DNA of 8,075 nt from JBOHBN01 sp050698355 (GCA_050698355.1 JBOHBN010000344.1:1-8075); one strand, 5' to 3'; numbered from the stretch's first letter, positions 1 to 7,337 are shown. Numbers and translations: made by a program. Notes: generated by a model from the sequence alone, not told the origin.

Positions 1-34
1 TCGCTATAGTGACGCCTGACACCGACAACCCTCG

Positions 35-655
35 TCAGCTCCACGGCCGCAGCCGCAGCTCCGCCGGCCAGTCCGACCTCCCGATCAGCCAGGCGAGAAA
101 GCGACGGGTGTCCTCCGGGCCGGCCAGCCGCCCGGGAAGGCGCTCCAAGCTGGTACGCAGCTCCCAGTCGACGTACTCGTCCGGCCATTGTGTCGGCTGG
201 TAGTCGAGCCCGAGGTCGGCGTGGTGAACCTCGACCTCGCGCAACCGCCGGATGGGGCTGGCGGTCGTCGGCCAGCGGTCATCGGCCAGTAGCTGGGAGT
301 TCGGCCAACCCGCGTCCGCCGAACGTTGCCAGGTCTCCTCCAGGCGCCTGGCCGAGTCGGCGACGTCGGTGGCGAGCTCGACCGCCGAGCGCGTGGCGCC
401 CTGCTCGATGTCCCGGTCGCGTTGCTCGGTGCCGCCGGGATAGCGGGCCGCCTCCTCGCCACGCAACGCGCCCTCGAGCCGTCGCACGTGCCCGTCGGCG
501 TTCCTGGCCACGTGGGTGAAGACGTGGCCGACCCTCCACCCGGGCAGCAGGCTGGCGCGGGCTACGGCCTCATCGGCCAGGCCGACGACCGTTTCCAGCA
601 ACCGTTCGTGCGCGGACGTACAGGCGACGATGGCGGCACCGGGATCGTTCTCCAC
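35..655 (-). CDS. Maleylpyruvate isomerase / mycothiol-dependent DinB-fold family protein
   Basis: 206 aa protein of the mycothiol-dependent maleylpyruvate isomerase N-terminal (DinB-like four-helix) family. The LLPGWRVGHVFTHVARNADG segment holds H48, and REVEVHHADLGLDY holds E140 and H144. The spacing matches the zinc ligands of the Corynebacterium glutamicum enzyme (His52, Glu144, His148). The family includes true maleylpyruvate isomerases and many uncharacterised mycothiol or other thiol S-transferases. No gentisate-pathway gene is present here, so the substrate is unknown. The protein contains the helical domain and a short C-terminal part (PGRLAGPEDTRRFLAWLIGR) and ends within the window. 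Start is GTG at 655, since an ATG at 663 is out of frame; no strong Shine-Dalgarno is seen. It follows the methyltransferase by 14 bases, suggesting co-transcription. Confidence 0.83.
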   Translation of the reverse strand: MENDPGAAIVACTSAHERLLETVVGLADEAVARASLLPGWRVGHVFTHVARNADGHVRRLEGALRGEEAARYPGGTEQRDRDIEQGATRSAVELATDVADSARRLEETWQRSADAGWPNSQLLADDRWPTTASPIRRLREVEVHHADLGLDYQPTQWPDEYVDWELRTSLERLPGRLAGPEDTRRFLAWLIGRSDWPAELRLRPWS

Positions 656-669
656 CCACGCATTGTGCC

Positions 670-1497
670 CTAGCGGTACGTCGAGACGACCACCGAGAGC
701 GTGACCGCCATGGGCTCGGGCAGCGCGGCCACGCGCCTGTCGAGTGCGGTCGGCTCGACGTGATAGGCGCTCGGGCCCATCGCCACCAGGTCACGCACCT
801 CGGCATGGCTGAGCCGCAGGCCAACGTCTAGCACCTCGCGATCGTCCAACCCGAAGTACGGGTCGAGTGTCGCGGCCACCCGGTCGTCCTTCGCCGCGTC
901 GACGGTGAGCAGGTCCAGCGCCTCCACCAGCTCCGAAAGGTGCCGCGCTGTCGGCGTCACCACGACCAGGGCACCGCCGTCGCACAGCACACGGCGGAAC
1001 TCGGCGCCGTTGCGCGGAGCGAACACGTTCAGCAGGAGCGAGGCGGCGTCATCGCGTACGGGCACGTGCCGCCAGGCATCACACGCGACCGCCCCTGCGC
1101 GTGCGTGCGCGCGGGCGGCACGGCGCATCGCGTACTTCGACCGATCCAGCGCGACGCCCACGTGCCCCGGCGACGCGCCGAGGACACTCGCCAGGTAATG
1201 ACCAGTACCCGCGCCGATGTCGACGACGCAGCCGTCGGCCGGGGATCCGGCGGCGGCGCGGACGATCGCATCGGCCACGGGCGCGTACCGACCGGACGCG
1301 AGGAAGCGTTCACGGGCCTGCACCATGGCAAGCGTGTCGCCTGCACCGGAACGCGCGCTGCCGGGCAGCAGGTTCACGTACCCCTGGCGGGCGACATCGA
1401 ACGCGTGCCCGGCAGGGCAGCGCAACGTACGGTCGACCCGCTCGAACCGGCCGCCGCAATACGGGCAGGCGAGGTACGGCAGGACCTGGTCGAGCAC
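670..1497 (-). CDS. RlmA/TlrB-type 23S rRNA (guanine-N1)-methyltransferase
   Basis: 275 aa, close to the 269 of E. coli RlmA. The N-terminal zinc finger C11-x2-C14-x12-C27-x3-H31 has the spacing of E. coli RlmA (C5, C8, C21, H25). It is followed by FDVARQGYVNLL and GDTLAMVQARERFLASGRY, hallmarks of the family. The SAM-binding motif I is VVDIGAGTG (91-99). Members methylate N1 of G745 (RlmA-I, Gram-negative) or G748 (RlmA-II/TlrB, Gram-positive) in helix 35 of 23S rRNA, at the entrance of the peptide exit tunnel. The Gram-positive type contributes to tylosin resistance. By taxonomy G748 is the likelier target, but the sequence alone does not prove it. Start is GTG at 1497; a GAGGG lies very close upstream (1504-1500), so initiation may be weak or coupled to sufT 21 bases away. 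This is not a known suf function. Confidence 0.88.
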   Translation of the reverse strand: MLDQVLPYLACPYCGGRFERVDRTLRCPAGHAFDVARQGYVNLLPGSARSGAGDTLAMVQARERFLASGRYAPVADAIVRAAAGSPADGCVVDIGAGTGHYLASVLGASPGHVGVALDRSKYAMRRAARAHARAGAVACDAWRHVPVRDDAASLLLNVFAPRNGAEFRRVLCDGGALVVVTPTARHLSELVEALDLLTVDAAKDDRVAATLDPYFGLDDREVLDVGLRLSHAEVRDLVAMGPSAYHVEPTALDRRVAALPEPMAVTLSVVVSTYR

Positions 1498-1518
1498 GAC
1501 CCTCGCTCGCTGAAACCG

Positions 1519-1887
1519 CTAGATGTTGAAGCCGAGCGCGCGCAGCTGCTCGCGCCCCTCCTCGGTGATCTTCTCCGGGCCCCAGGGCGGCATCCACACC
1601 CAGTTGATGCGGAAGTCGTCGACAACGCCCTGCATCGACGTGGCCGCCTGATCCTCGATGACATCGGTCAGCGGGCATGCCGCGCTGGTGAGCGTCATGT
1701 CGACTGTGGCGACGTTCTGCTCGTCGATGGTCACGCCGTAGACCAGGCCGAGGTCGACGACGTTGATGCCGAGCTCGGGGTCCACGACGTCGCGCAGGCA
1801 CTCTTCGACGTCCTCGACCGCCGCCGCGGATGCGGACGGTGTCTGCCCGGTCGGGGTGGCGTGCTCACGTACCGGTTGGTCGGTCAT
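1519..1887 (-). CDS. sufT: SufT, DUF59/MIP18-family Fe-S maturation protein
   Basis: 122 aa. The DUF59 domain covers about residues 24-105: DPELGINVVDLGLVYGV (36-52), the core cysteine C71 in TLTSAACPLTD, and the closing WMPPWGPEKITEEGREQL. The family includes PaaD and the eukaryotic MIP18/CIA2 proteins. In suf operons it is annotated SufT and is linked to maturation of Fe-S proteins, perhaps as a carrier or targeting factor. The first 22 or so residues are Ala/Thr/Pro-rich and probably disordered. The start is ATG at 1887, within an ATGA overlap with sufU and preceded by GGAGGAGA (1898-1891), the clearest ribosome-binding site among the late genes. The open frame upstream lies inside sufU and is not coding. 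It is followed after 21 bases by the rRNA methyltransferase gene. Confidence 0.94.
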   Translation of the reverse strand: MTDQPVREHATPTGQTPSASAAAVEDVEECLRDVVDPELGINVVDLGLVYGVTIDEQNVATVDMTLTSAACPLTDVIEDQAATSMQGVVDDFRINWVWMPPWGPEKITEEGREQLRALGFNI

Positions 1888-2336
1888 TGGTCTCCTCCGT
1901 CGTCCGCCATGCTGCGTACGGTGGCGTCCTTCCAAGCCATCCAGCCGAGCAATGCGCACTTGATACGGGCAGGGTAACGGGAAACGCCGGCGAACGCCGA
2001 CGCGTCCTCCAGCATGTCCTCGTCCGGTTCTCCCTCGCCCCGGCTCTGCATCAGCTCGTGGAACGCCTTCTCGATCCGGTTCGCGTCCTCGACGTCCTTG
2101 CCGATCACCAGATCGCTCATCACAGAGGCGCTCGCCTGGCTGATCGAGCAGCCGAGCGAGTCGTACGACACGTCCACGACCGTGTCGCCCTCGAGCCGCA
2201 CCCGCAAGGTGATCTCGTCACCGCAGGTCGGGTTGGTGTGGTGCACCTCGGCGTTGTACGGCTCCCGCAAGCCCTTGTGGTGCGGGTTCCGGTAGTGGTC
2301 CAGGATGATCTCCTGGTACAGCCCATCGAGGTGCAT
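1884..2336 (-). CDS. sufU: SufU, zinc-dependent sulfur transferase partner of SufS
   Basis: 150 aa IscU-like protein. In Gram-positive bacteria SufU accepts persulfide sulfur from SufS and relays it to SufBCD; it is not thought to be the main scaffold. Zinc ligands and acceptor residues are visible: C38 and D40 (PTCGDEI), C63 (LGCSISQASAS) and C127 (RIKCALLGWMAW). The roughly 18-20 residue insertion between the second and third cysteine regions, relative to IscU (HELMQSRGEGEPDEDMLED), is the hallmark of SufU. The N-terminal LYQEIILDHYRNPHHKG is typical. The start ATG at 2336 overlaps the sufS stop by one base, and the stop overlaps the sufT start as ATGA, so sufS, sufU and sufT appear translationally coupled. 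Full length with all key residues present. Confidence 0.97.
   Translation of the reverse strand: MHLDGLYQEIILDHYRNPHHKGLREPYNAEVHHTNPTCGDEITLRVRLEGDTVVDVSYDSLGCSISQASASVMSDLVIGKDVEDANRIEKAFHELMQSRGEGEPDEDMLEDASAFAGVSRYPARIKCALLGWMAWKDATVRSMADDGGDQ
1891..1898 (-). promoter_or_regulatory. Shine-Dalgarno of sufT
   Basis: GGAGGAGA read on the minus strand within the end of sufU, just ahead of the ATG at 1887. It fixes the sufT start inside a longer open frame. Confidence 0.8.
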
Positions 2337-3616
2337 CAGCCGAAGTACCTCTTCACCTGGTCCAGGCCCGCGACCAGCGCATCGACGTCGGCGCGGGTGT
2401 TGTAGAGGTAGAACGACGCGCGGGTACTCGCCGTGACACCGAACCGCTTGTGCAGCGGCCGCGCGCAGTGGTGCCCCGCGCGTACCGCGACGCCCTCCGC
2501 ATCGAGCACCTGGCTGACGTCATGTGGGTGCACGCCGTCGACCACGAACGACACCACGGGGCCGCGGTCGACCGGCTCGGTCGGCCCGAGGATCCGCAGC
2601 CCCTCGACCGAGGTCATCCGTTGCAGCGCGTACGACACCAGGTCCTGGTCGTGCGCGTGCACTGCATCGCGTCCCAGCTCGGTCAGGTAGTCCACGGCTG
2701 CGCCGAGCCCTACGGCCTCGGCGATCGGCATCGTGCCCGCCTCGAACTTGTGCGGTGGCGGCGCGAACGTCGACCGCTCCATCTCGACGAGCTGGATCAT
2801 CTCGCCGCCGCCGAGGAACGGCGGCAGCGCCTCCAGCAGCTCGCGCCGGGCCCACAGCACGCCGATGCCGGTCGGGCCGCACGCCTTGTGCCCGGTGAAG
2901 CCGAGGAAGTCGGCACCGAGCTCGCGGACGTCGACGGGCCAGTGCGGCACCGACTGCGCCGCGTCGACGAGGACCAGCGCGCCGACCCGGTGCGCCCGCT
3001 CCACGACCTGCTGCACCGGGTTGACCGTGCCGAGCACGTTGGACTGGTGCGCGAGCGCGACGAGCTTCGTCCGCTCGGTGACCAGATCGTCGAGCTGCGA
3101 CATGTCGAGGCGGCCCTCGTCGGTCACGCCGAACCACCGCAGCGTCGCGCCGGTGCGCTCGCAGAGCAGCTGCCACGGCACGATGTTGGAGTGGTGCTCC
3201 ATCTCGGTGATGACGATCTCGTCACCGGGACCCAGGTGGAAGCGCTCGTCACTCGACGCGCCGGCCGTGGCGTTGCCCATCGCGTACGCCACCAGGTTGA
3301 TCGCCTCGGAGATGTTCTTGGTGAACACCACCTCGGTCTCGTCAGCAGCCCCGAGGAACCGCGACACCTTGAGCCGCGCGCCCTCGTACGCCTCGGTCGC
3401 CTCCTCGCCGAGCGCGTGCGTCGCCCGGTGGATGTTGGCGTTGTGCCGCTCGAGGAAGTCGTCGAGGGTGTCCAGGACGGGCTGAGGCTTCTGCGAGGTG
3501 TTGGCGCTGTCCAGGTAGACCAGACGCCGGTCGTCGTGCACCGTCCGTTCGAGGATCGGGAAGTCCTTGCGGACGAGGTCGACGTCGAACGGCGTGAGGG
3601 CGTTGGACACGCTCAT
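2336..3616 (-). CDS. sufS: SufS, group II cysteine desulfurase
   Basis: 426 aa PLP enzyme that removes sulfur from L-cysteine, giving alanine and an enzyme persulfide passed to SufU. Visible active-site features: cofactor region ITEMEHHSNIVPW (H141), LVDAAQSVPH (D218, Q221), Schiff-base lysine K244 in GFTGHKACGPTG, catalytic C384 in RAGHHCARPLH, and R399 in the STRASFYLYNT segment that should bind the substrate carboxylate. The short loop around C384 marks the SufS (group II) type rather than IscS. The ATG at 3616 gives MSVSNALTPFDVDLVRKDFP, a typical SufS start. The frame stays open further upstream into sufC, but that part has no family similarity. The gap from sufC is 19 bases and contains AAAGGCGG. 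The stop overlaps the sufU start as TGATG. Confidence 0.97.
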   Translation of the reverse strand: MSVSNALTPFDVDLVRKDFPILERTVHDDRRLVYLDSANTSQKPQPVLDTLDDFLERHNANIHRATHALGEEATEAYEGARLKVSRFLGAADETEVVFTKNISEAINLVAYAMGNATAGASSDERFHLGPGDEIVITEMEHHSNIVPWQLLCERTGATLRWFGVTDEGRLDMSQLDDLVTERTKLVALAHQSNVLGTVNPVQQVVERAHRVGALVLVDAAQSVPHWPVDVRELGADFLGFTGHKACGPTGIGVLWARRELLEALPPFLGGGEMIQLVEMERSTFAPPPHKFEAGTMPIAEAVGLGAAVDYLTELGRDAVHAHDQDLVSYALQRMTSVEGLRILGPTEPVDRGPVVSFVVDGVHPHDVSQVLDAEGVAVRAGHHCARPLHKRFGVTASTRASFYLYNTRADVDALVAGLDQVKRYFG

Positions 3617-3635
3617 GCGCAACCGCCTTTCGCTG

Positions 3636-4424
3636 TCACGACCCGGCGGCCGGTACGGCTTCGGCCTCCGGCATCGCCGCGCCGCCGCCCTCGACGTACT
3701 TCTCGTACCCTTCGGCCTCCAGCTGCTCGGCGAGGTCGGGTCCGCCTTCCTCCACGACCCGGCCGGCAACGAAGACGTGTACGAAGTCGGGCGTAATGTA
3801 GCGCAGGATCCTGGTGTAGTGGGTGATGAGCAGCACGCCCTTGTCACCGCTCTCGGCGTAGCGGTTGACACCGGCGGAGACGACACGGAGCGCGTCGATG
3901 TCCAGACCCGAGTCGGTTTCGTCGAGCACCGCGATCTTCGGCTGCATGAGGTCGAGCTGGACGATCTCGTGCCGCTTCTTCTCGCCGCCGGAGAAGCCCT
4001 CGTTGACGTTGCGCTCGGCGAACGCCGGATCGAACTTCAGCTGCTCCATCGCCCCGCGTACTTCCTTCACCCACGTACGCAGCTTCGGCGCCTCGCCGCG
4101 CAGCGCGGTCGCCGAGGTGCGCAGGAAGTTCGAGACCGACACGCCCGGCACCTCGACGGGGTACTGCATCGCGAGGAACAGCCCCGCACGCGCCCGCTCG
4201 TCCACCTTCATCGCGAGCACGTCCTCGCCGTCGAGCAGCACCTGCCCGCCGGTGACCGTGTACTTGGGGTGACCGGCGATCGAGTACGCGAGCGTCGACT
4301 TGCCGGAGCCGTTCGGCCCCATGATCGCGTGCGTCTCGCCGGAGCTGACCGTGAGGTTGACGCCGCGGAGGATCTCCTTGTCCGCCACGTTCACGTGCAG
4401 GTCACGGATCTCGAGAGTTGACAT
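3636..4424 (-). CDS. sufC: SufC, ABC-type ATPase of the Fe-S assembly complex
   Basis: 262 aa soluble ABC ATPase that binds SufB and SufD and drives conformational change during cluster formation. Visible motifs: Walker A GPNGSGKST (36-44), Q-loop MQYPVEVPGVS (Q87), signature FSGGEKKRHEI (144-154), Walker B IAVLDETDSGLD (164-175) and H-loop ITHYTRIL (H202). The combination of FSGGEKKRHEI with DETDSGLD is typical of SufC rather than transporter ATPases. The ATG at 4424 begins MSTLEIRDLHV, the normal N-terminus. AGGAG lies about 12 bases upstream in the 20-base gap after the ferredoxin gene; this spacing is on the long side. After the family core there is a short Ala/Glu-rich end (GGGAAMPEAEAVPAAGS). 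All catalytic motifs are intact. Confidence 0.97.
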   Translation of the reverse strand: MSTLEIRDLHVNVADKEILRGVNLTVSSGETHAIMGPNGSGKSTLAYSIAGHPKYTVTGGQVLLDGEDVLAMKVDERARAGLFLAMQYPVEVPGVSVSNFLRTSATALRGEAPKLRTWVKEVRGAMEQLKFDPAFAERNVNEGFSGGEKKRHEIVQLDLMQPKIAVLDETDSGLDIDALRVVSAGVNRYAESGDKGVLLITHYTRILRYITPDFVHVFVAGRVVEEGGPDLAEQLEAEGYEKYVEGGGAAMPEAEAVPAAGS

Positions 4425-4444
4425 CTGGTTTCTGGACTCCTGGT

Positions 4445-4759
4445 TCAGTTCGTGTCCACCGCGACGAGCACGTCGTCGCCGTCGATCTTCACGGAGTAGA
4501 CGGGTACGGGTTCGGTGGCGGGAAGCCCGGTCGGGTGCCCGGTGAGCATGTCGAAGCGGGAACCGTGCAGCCAGCACTCGAGCGTGGTGCCGTCGACGTC
4601 GCCCTCCGACAGCGGCACCTCTTCGTGCGAGCACACGTCATACACGGCGTAGAACTCGCCCTCACTGCGAACGACCGCGACGGGCGTGCCGTCGACGTCG
4701 ACGTGCCGCGCCTCGCCCTCGGGAACGTCCTGCACCGTGCAGACCTTGCAGTAGGTCAT
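4445..4759 (-). CDS. Rieske-type [2Fe-2S] ferredoxin embedded in the suf operon
   Basis: 104 aa single-domain Rieske protein of the BphF/NirD-like soluble type. The cluster motif is C43-x-H45-x16-C62-x2-H65 (DVCSHEEVPLSEG then ECWLHGSRFD), the two-Cys two-His ligand set of Rieske centres. The body has the usual order DGTPVAVV, GEFYAVYDVC, GHPTGLPATEPVPVY and VLVAVDTN. It lies between sufD and sufC, a position I recall for ferredoxin genes in streptomycete suf operons. It may supply electrons for cluster assembly or be a client of it; no function is proven by sequence. The start ATG at 4759 overlaps the sufD stop (ATGA), which indicates coupling. No signal peptide or membrane segment is visible, so it is cytosolic. 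Odd: two further cysteines, C4 and C7 (YCKVC), lie at the N-terminus outside the Rieske motif. Confidence 0.9.
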   Translation of the reverse strand: MTYCKVCTVQDVPEGEARHVDVDGTPVAVVRSEGEFYAVYDVCSHEEVPLSEGDVDGTTLECWLHGSRFDMLTGHPTGLPATEPVPVYSVKIDGDDVLVAVDTN

Positions 4760-5928
4760 GTCCCTACCGCCAGCAGCTCCTGCTCCACCCGGTCGATCAG
4801 CCGTTCCCTGATCTCGGCGACCTCGATCTTGTCGATGAGGTCGGCGAAGAACCCGCGTACGACGAGCCGCCGCGCTTCCAGCTCCGGGATGCCGCGGGAC
4901 TGCAGGTAGAACAGCTGCTCGTCGTCGAACTGACCCGTCGCGCTCGCGTGACCCGCACCGACGATCTCTCCGGTCAGGATCTCCAGGTTCGGCACCGAGT
5001 CGGCCCGCGCGCCGTCGGTGAGCACAAGATTGCGGTTCAGCTCGTAGGTGTCGGTGCCGAGCGCCTCCGGGCGGATCAGCACGTCGCCGATCCACACCGT
5101 GTGGGCGTCCTCGCCCTGCAGCGCGCCCTTGTACTCCACCCGGCTGCGGCAGTCGGCGACCGAGTGGTCGACGAACAGCCGGTGCTCCAGGTGTTGTGGC
5201 GCGTCGGCGAAGTAGAGCCCGTACATCTCGCAGTCGCCGCCGGGCTCGGCGTAGATGACCTGCGGGTAGAGCCGCACGAAGTCGCCGCCGAAGCTGACGA
5301 TCGCGCACTTCACCCGCGCGTCCCTCGACAGCCGGATGTACTGGTGCGCAGCGTGCACCGCGTCGTCATCCCAGTCCTGCAGGCTGACCAGCGTGAGCTG
5401 GGCGCTGTCGCCGACGTTGACCTCGAGGTTGGCCGCGTACGTCGCCGACCCGGTGTGGTCGAGGACGATCGCGACCTCCGCGAACGGCTGCACGTCGAGC
5501 ACCACGTGCCCGTACTCGGTGGCGCCGTTGCCGCGCACCGAGACGGTGACGGGCCGCTCGGGCCGCGCCTCCTTCGGCACGGTGACGACGGTCGCCTTCT
5601 CGAACGAGGACCACGCCTGCGCGGCGACCCGGTCGGTCGGAATGCCGGCGCGGCCGATCCGCGGGTCGTCACGCCCCACCGTCTCGACCACGACGGGCTC
5701 GGGCGCGTCCGCCTCGATGGTCATGCCACCGGCCGGCGTCGCCGTCCCGTCGTGCAGACCGCGCATCCGCTTCAGCGGCGTGAACCGCCACTGCTCGTCG
5801 CGCGAGGTCGGAACGGCGAAGTCGTCGACGTCGTAGGACGCCGCCTGGTGCAGCTTGGACTGCGCTGCCTTCGCTTCCTCGGCACCGCCGCCGTGCGAAT
5901 GTGGTGCTATCTCGACACCGCTGCTCAA
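4756..5928 (-). CDS. sufD: SufD, Fe-S scaffold partner subunit of SufBCD
   Basis: 390 aa from the proposed start. SufD pairs with SufB and is needed for iron acquisition and SufC-driven remodelling. Family segments: SYDVDDFAVPTSRDEQWRFT (31-50), VDHSVADCRSRVEYKG, DTYELNRNLVLTDGARADSVP, EILTGEIVGAGHASATGQ and DDEQLFYLQSRGI. H327 (GAGHASATG) corresponds to the conserved His360 of E. coli SufD. The residue two before it, Cys358 in E. coli, is Ala325 here. No ATG or GTG lies in frame near the expected N-terminus. TTG at 5928 has GGAAGGGG (5943-5936) with a 7-base spacer and overlaps the sufB stop as TTGA, so it is the best start. The frame extends further upstream, but that part lies inside sufB and looks like a shadow. 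The stop overlaps the ferredoxin start as ATGA. Identity is firm; the start is inferred. Confidence 0.93.
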   Translation of the reverse strand: MSSGVEIAPHSHGGGAEEAKAAQSKLHQAASYDVDDFAVPTSRDEQWRFTPLKRMRGLHDGTATPAGGMTIEADAPEPVVVETVGRDDPRIGRAGIPTDRVAAQAWSSFEKATVVTVPKEARPERPVTVSVRGNGATEYGHVVLDVQPFAEVAIVLDHTGSATYAANLEVNVGDSAQLTLVSLQDWDDDAVHAAHQYIRLSRDARVKCAIVSFGGDFVRLYPQVIYAEPGGDCEMYGLYFADAPQHLEHRLFVDHSVADCRSRVEYKGALQGEDAHTVWIGDVLIRPEALGTDTYELNRNLVLTDGARADSVPNLEILTGEIVGAGHASATGQFDDEQLFYLQSRGIPELEARRLVVRGFFADLIDKIEVAEIRERLIDRVEQELLAVGT

Positions 5929-7337
5929 CCCACGGCCCCTTCCATCTGCAACTCGATAAGGCGGTTCAACTCCAGCGCGTACTCCATCGGGAGCTCGCGC
6001 GCGATCGGCTCGACGAAGCCGCGCACGATCATCGCCATCGCCTCGTCCTCGGTGAGGCCGCGGCTCATCAGGTAGAACAGCTGGTCCTCGCTCACCTTCG
6101 AGACGGTCGCCTCGTGACCCATCTGCACGTCGTCCTCGCGGACGTCGACGTACGGGTAGGTGTCGGACCGGCTGATCGTGTCGACGAGCAACGCGTCGCA
6201 CTTCACCGTGGACTTCGCGTTGGACGCGCCCTCCAGCACCTGGACCAGGCCGCGGTACGAGGTGCGCCCGCCACCGCGCGCAACCGACTTCGACACGATC
6301 GTCGACGAGGTCTGCGGCGCGACGTGCACCATCTTCGCCCCGGCGTCCTGGTGCTGGTTCTCACCGGAGAAGGCGACCGACAGCGTCTCGCCCTTGGCGT
6401 GCGGGCCCATCAACCAGATCGCCGGGTACTTCATCGTGACCTTGGACCCGATGTTGCCGTCGACCCACTCCATCGTGGCGCCCTCGTGCGCGACCGCGCG
6501 CTTGGTCACCAGGTTGTAGACGTTGTTCGACCAGTTCTGGATGGTCGTGTAGCGGCAGCGCGCGTTCTTCTTCACGACGATCTCCACCACCGCGGAGTGC
6601 AGCGAGTCGGTGGAGTAGACCGGCGCCGTGCAGCCCTCGACGTAGTGCACGTACGCGTCCTCGTCGACGATGATGAGCGTGCGCTCGAACTGGCCCATGT
6701 TCTCGGTGTTGATCCGGAAGTAGGCCTGCAGCGGGATGTCGACGTGCACGCCCTTCGGCACGTAGATGAACGAGCCGCCGGACCACACCGCGGTGTTGAG
6801 CGCCGCGAACTTGTTGTCGCCGGGCGGGATCACGCTGCCGAAGTACTCGCGGAACAGCTCCGGGTGCTCTCGCAGCCCGGTGTCGGTGTCGAGGAAGATG
6901 ACGCCCTGCTCCTCGAGGTCCTCGCGGATCTTGTGGTAGACGACCTCGGACTCGTACTGGGCGGCGACGCCGGCGATCATGCTCTGCTTCTCCGCCTCGG
7001 GGATGCCGAGCCTGTCGTAGGTGGTCTTGATGTCGTCGGGCAGCTCGTCCCAGGACGTCGCCTGCTTCTCGGTGGAGCGGACGAAGTACTTGATGTTGTC
7101 GAAGTCGATGTCACCGAGCTCGGCGCCCCACGTCGGCAGCGGCTTCTTCCCGAACAGCTTGTGACCCTTGAGCCGGGTCGACAGCATCCATTCCGGCTCG
7201 TCCTTGCGCGCCGAGATGTCGCGCACCGCCTCGTCAGAGAGGCCCCGGCGCGCGTTCGCGCCCGCCTCATCGGAGTCGTGCCAGCCCCACTGGTACCGGC
7301 CGAGCCCGTCGAGTTCGGGATGGGCAACTGTAGTCAT
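5925..7337 (-). CDS. sufB: SufB, Fe-S cluster scaffold subunit of SufBCD
   Basis: 470 aa, full length for the family. SufB is the core scaffold on which the nascent Fe-S cluster forms in the cytosolic SufBC2D complex. Diagnostic segments are YFVRSTEKQATSWDELP, SGGSFIYVPKGV, YVEGCTAP (C236), YTTIQNWSNNVYNLVTKR, PHAKGETLS and the C-terminal EDQLFYLMSRGL. C380 (VKCDALLV) and E409 (GHEATVSK) are 29 residues apart, matching the spacing of the E. coli cluster-assembly residues Cys405 and Glu434. The ATG at 7337 is chosen over the upstream frame because GGAGGA (7350-7345) sits 7 bases ahead and homologous sequence begins there. The reading frame is continuous through GCTAP, so there is no intein at this region, where some mycobacterial SufB proteins carry one. 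The start overlaps the sufR stop, and the stop overlaps the TTG start of sufD. Confidence 0.97.
   Translation of the reverse strand: MTTVAHPELDGLGRYQWGWHDSDEAGANARRGLSDEAVRDISARKDEPEWMLSTRLKGHKLFGKKPLPTWGAELGDIDFDNIKYFVRSTEKQATSWDELPDDIKTTYDRLGIPEAEKQSMIAGVAAQYESEVVYHKIREDLEEQGVIFLDTDTGLREHPELFREYFGSVIPPGDNKFAALNTAVWSGGSFIYVPKGVHVDIPLQAYFRINTENMGQFERTLIIVDEDAYVHYVEGCTAPVYSTDSLHSAVVEIVVKKNARCRYTTIQNWSNNVYNLVTKRAVAHEGATMEWVDGNIGSKVTMKYPAIWLMGPHAKGETLSVAFSGENQHQDAGAKMVHVAPQTSSTIVSKSVARGGGRTSYRGLVQVLEGASNAKSTVKCDALLVDTISRSDTYPYVDVREDDVQMGHEATVSKVSEDQLFYLMSRGLTEDEAMAMIVRGFVEPIARELPMEYALELNRLIELQMEGAVG
5936..5943 (-). promoter_or_regulatory. Shine-Dalgarno supporting the TTG start of sufD
   Basis: GGAAGGGG read on the minus strand, inside the last codons of sufB, with a 7-base spacer to TTG at 5928. 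It is the main evidence that sufD starts at this rare codon, since no in-frame ATG or GTG fits the family N-terminus. Confidence 0.7.

Noticed and set aside
1..34. Possible terminator after the last gene
   Set aside because: Only 34 bases follow the stop; no GC-rich hairpin with a following T-run is visible in this short stretch.
940..1977. Plus-strand open frame of 345 codons opposite the methyltransferase gene and sufT
   Set aside because: It spans several minus-strand genes with strong family matches and shows only compositional bias.
2450..3796. Long plus-strand open frame of 448 codons opposite sufS and sufC
   Set aside because: Antisense shadow of sufS with Arg/His/Leu-biased composition and no recognisable motif.
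4760..5308. Upstream extension of the ferredoxin reading frame through sufD
   Set aside because: Residues before MTYCKVC are Arg/Ala-rich out-of-frame sufD sequence; the Rieske protein starts at 4759.
5929..6201. Upstream extension of the sufD reading frame into sufB
   Set aside because: It is Arg-rich with no SufD similarity and lies within conserved sufB codons; the family N-terminus begins near the TTG at 5928.
6600..6720. Possible intein at the GCTAP site of SufB
   Set aside because: The frame reads directly through YVEGCTAPVYSTDSLH with no insertion, and total length is normal.
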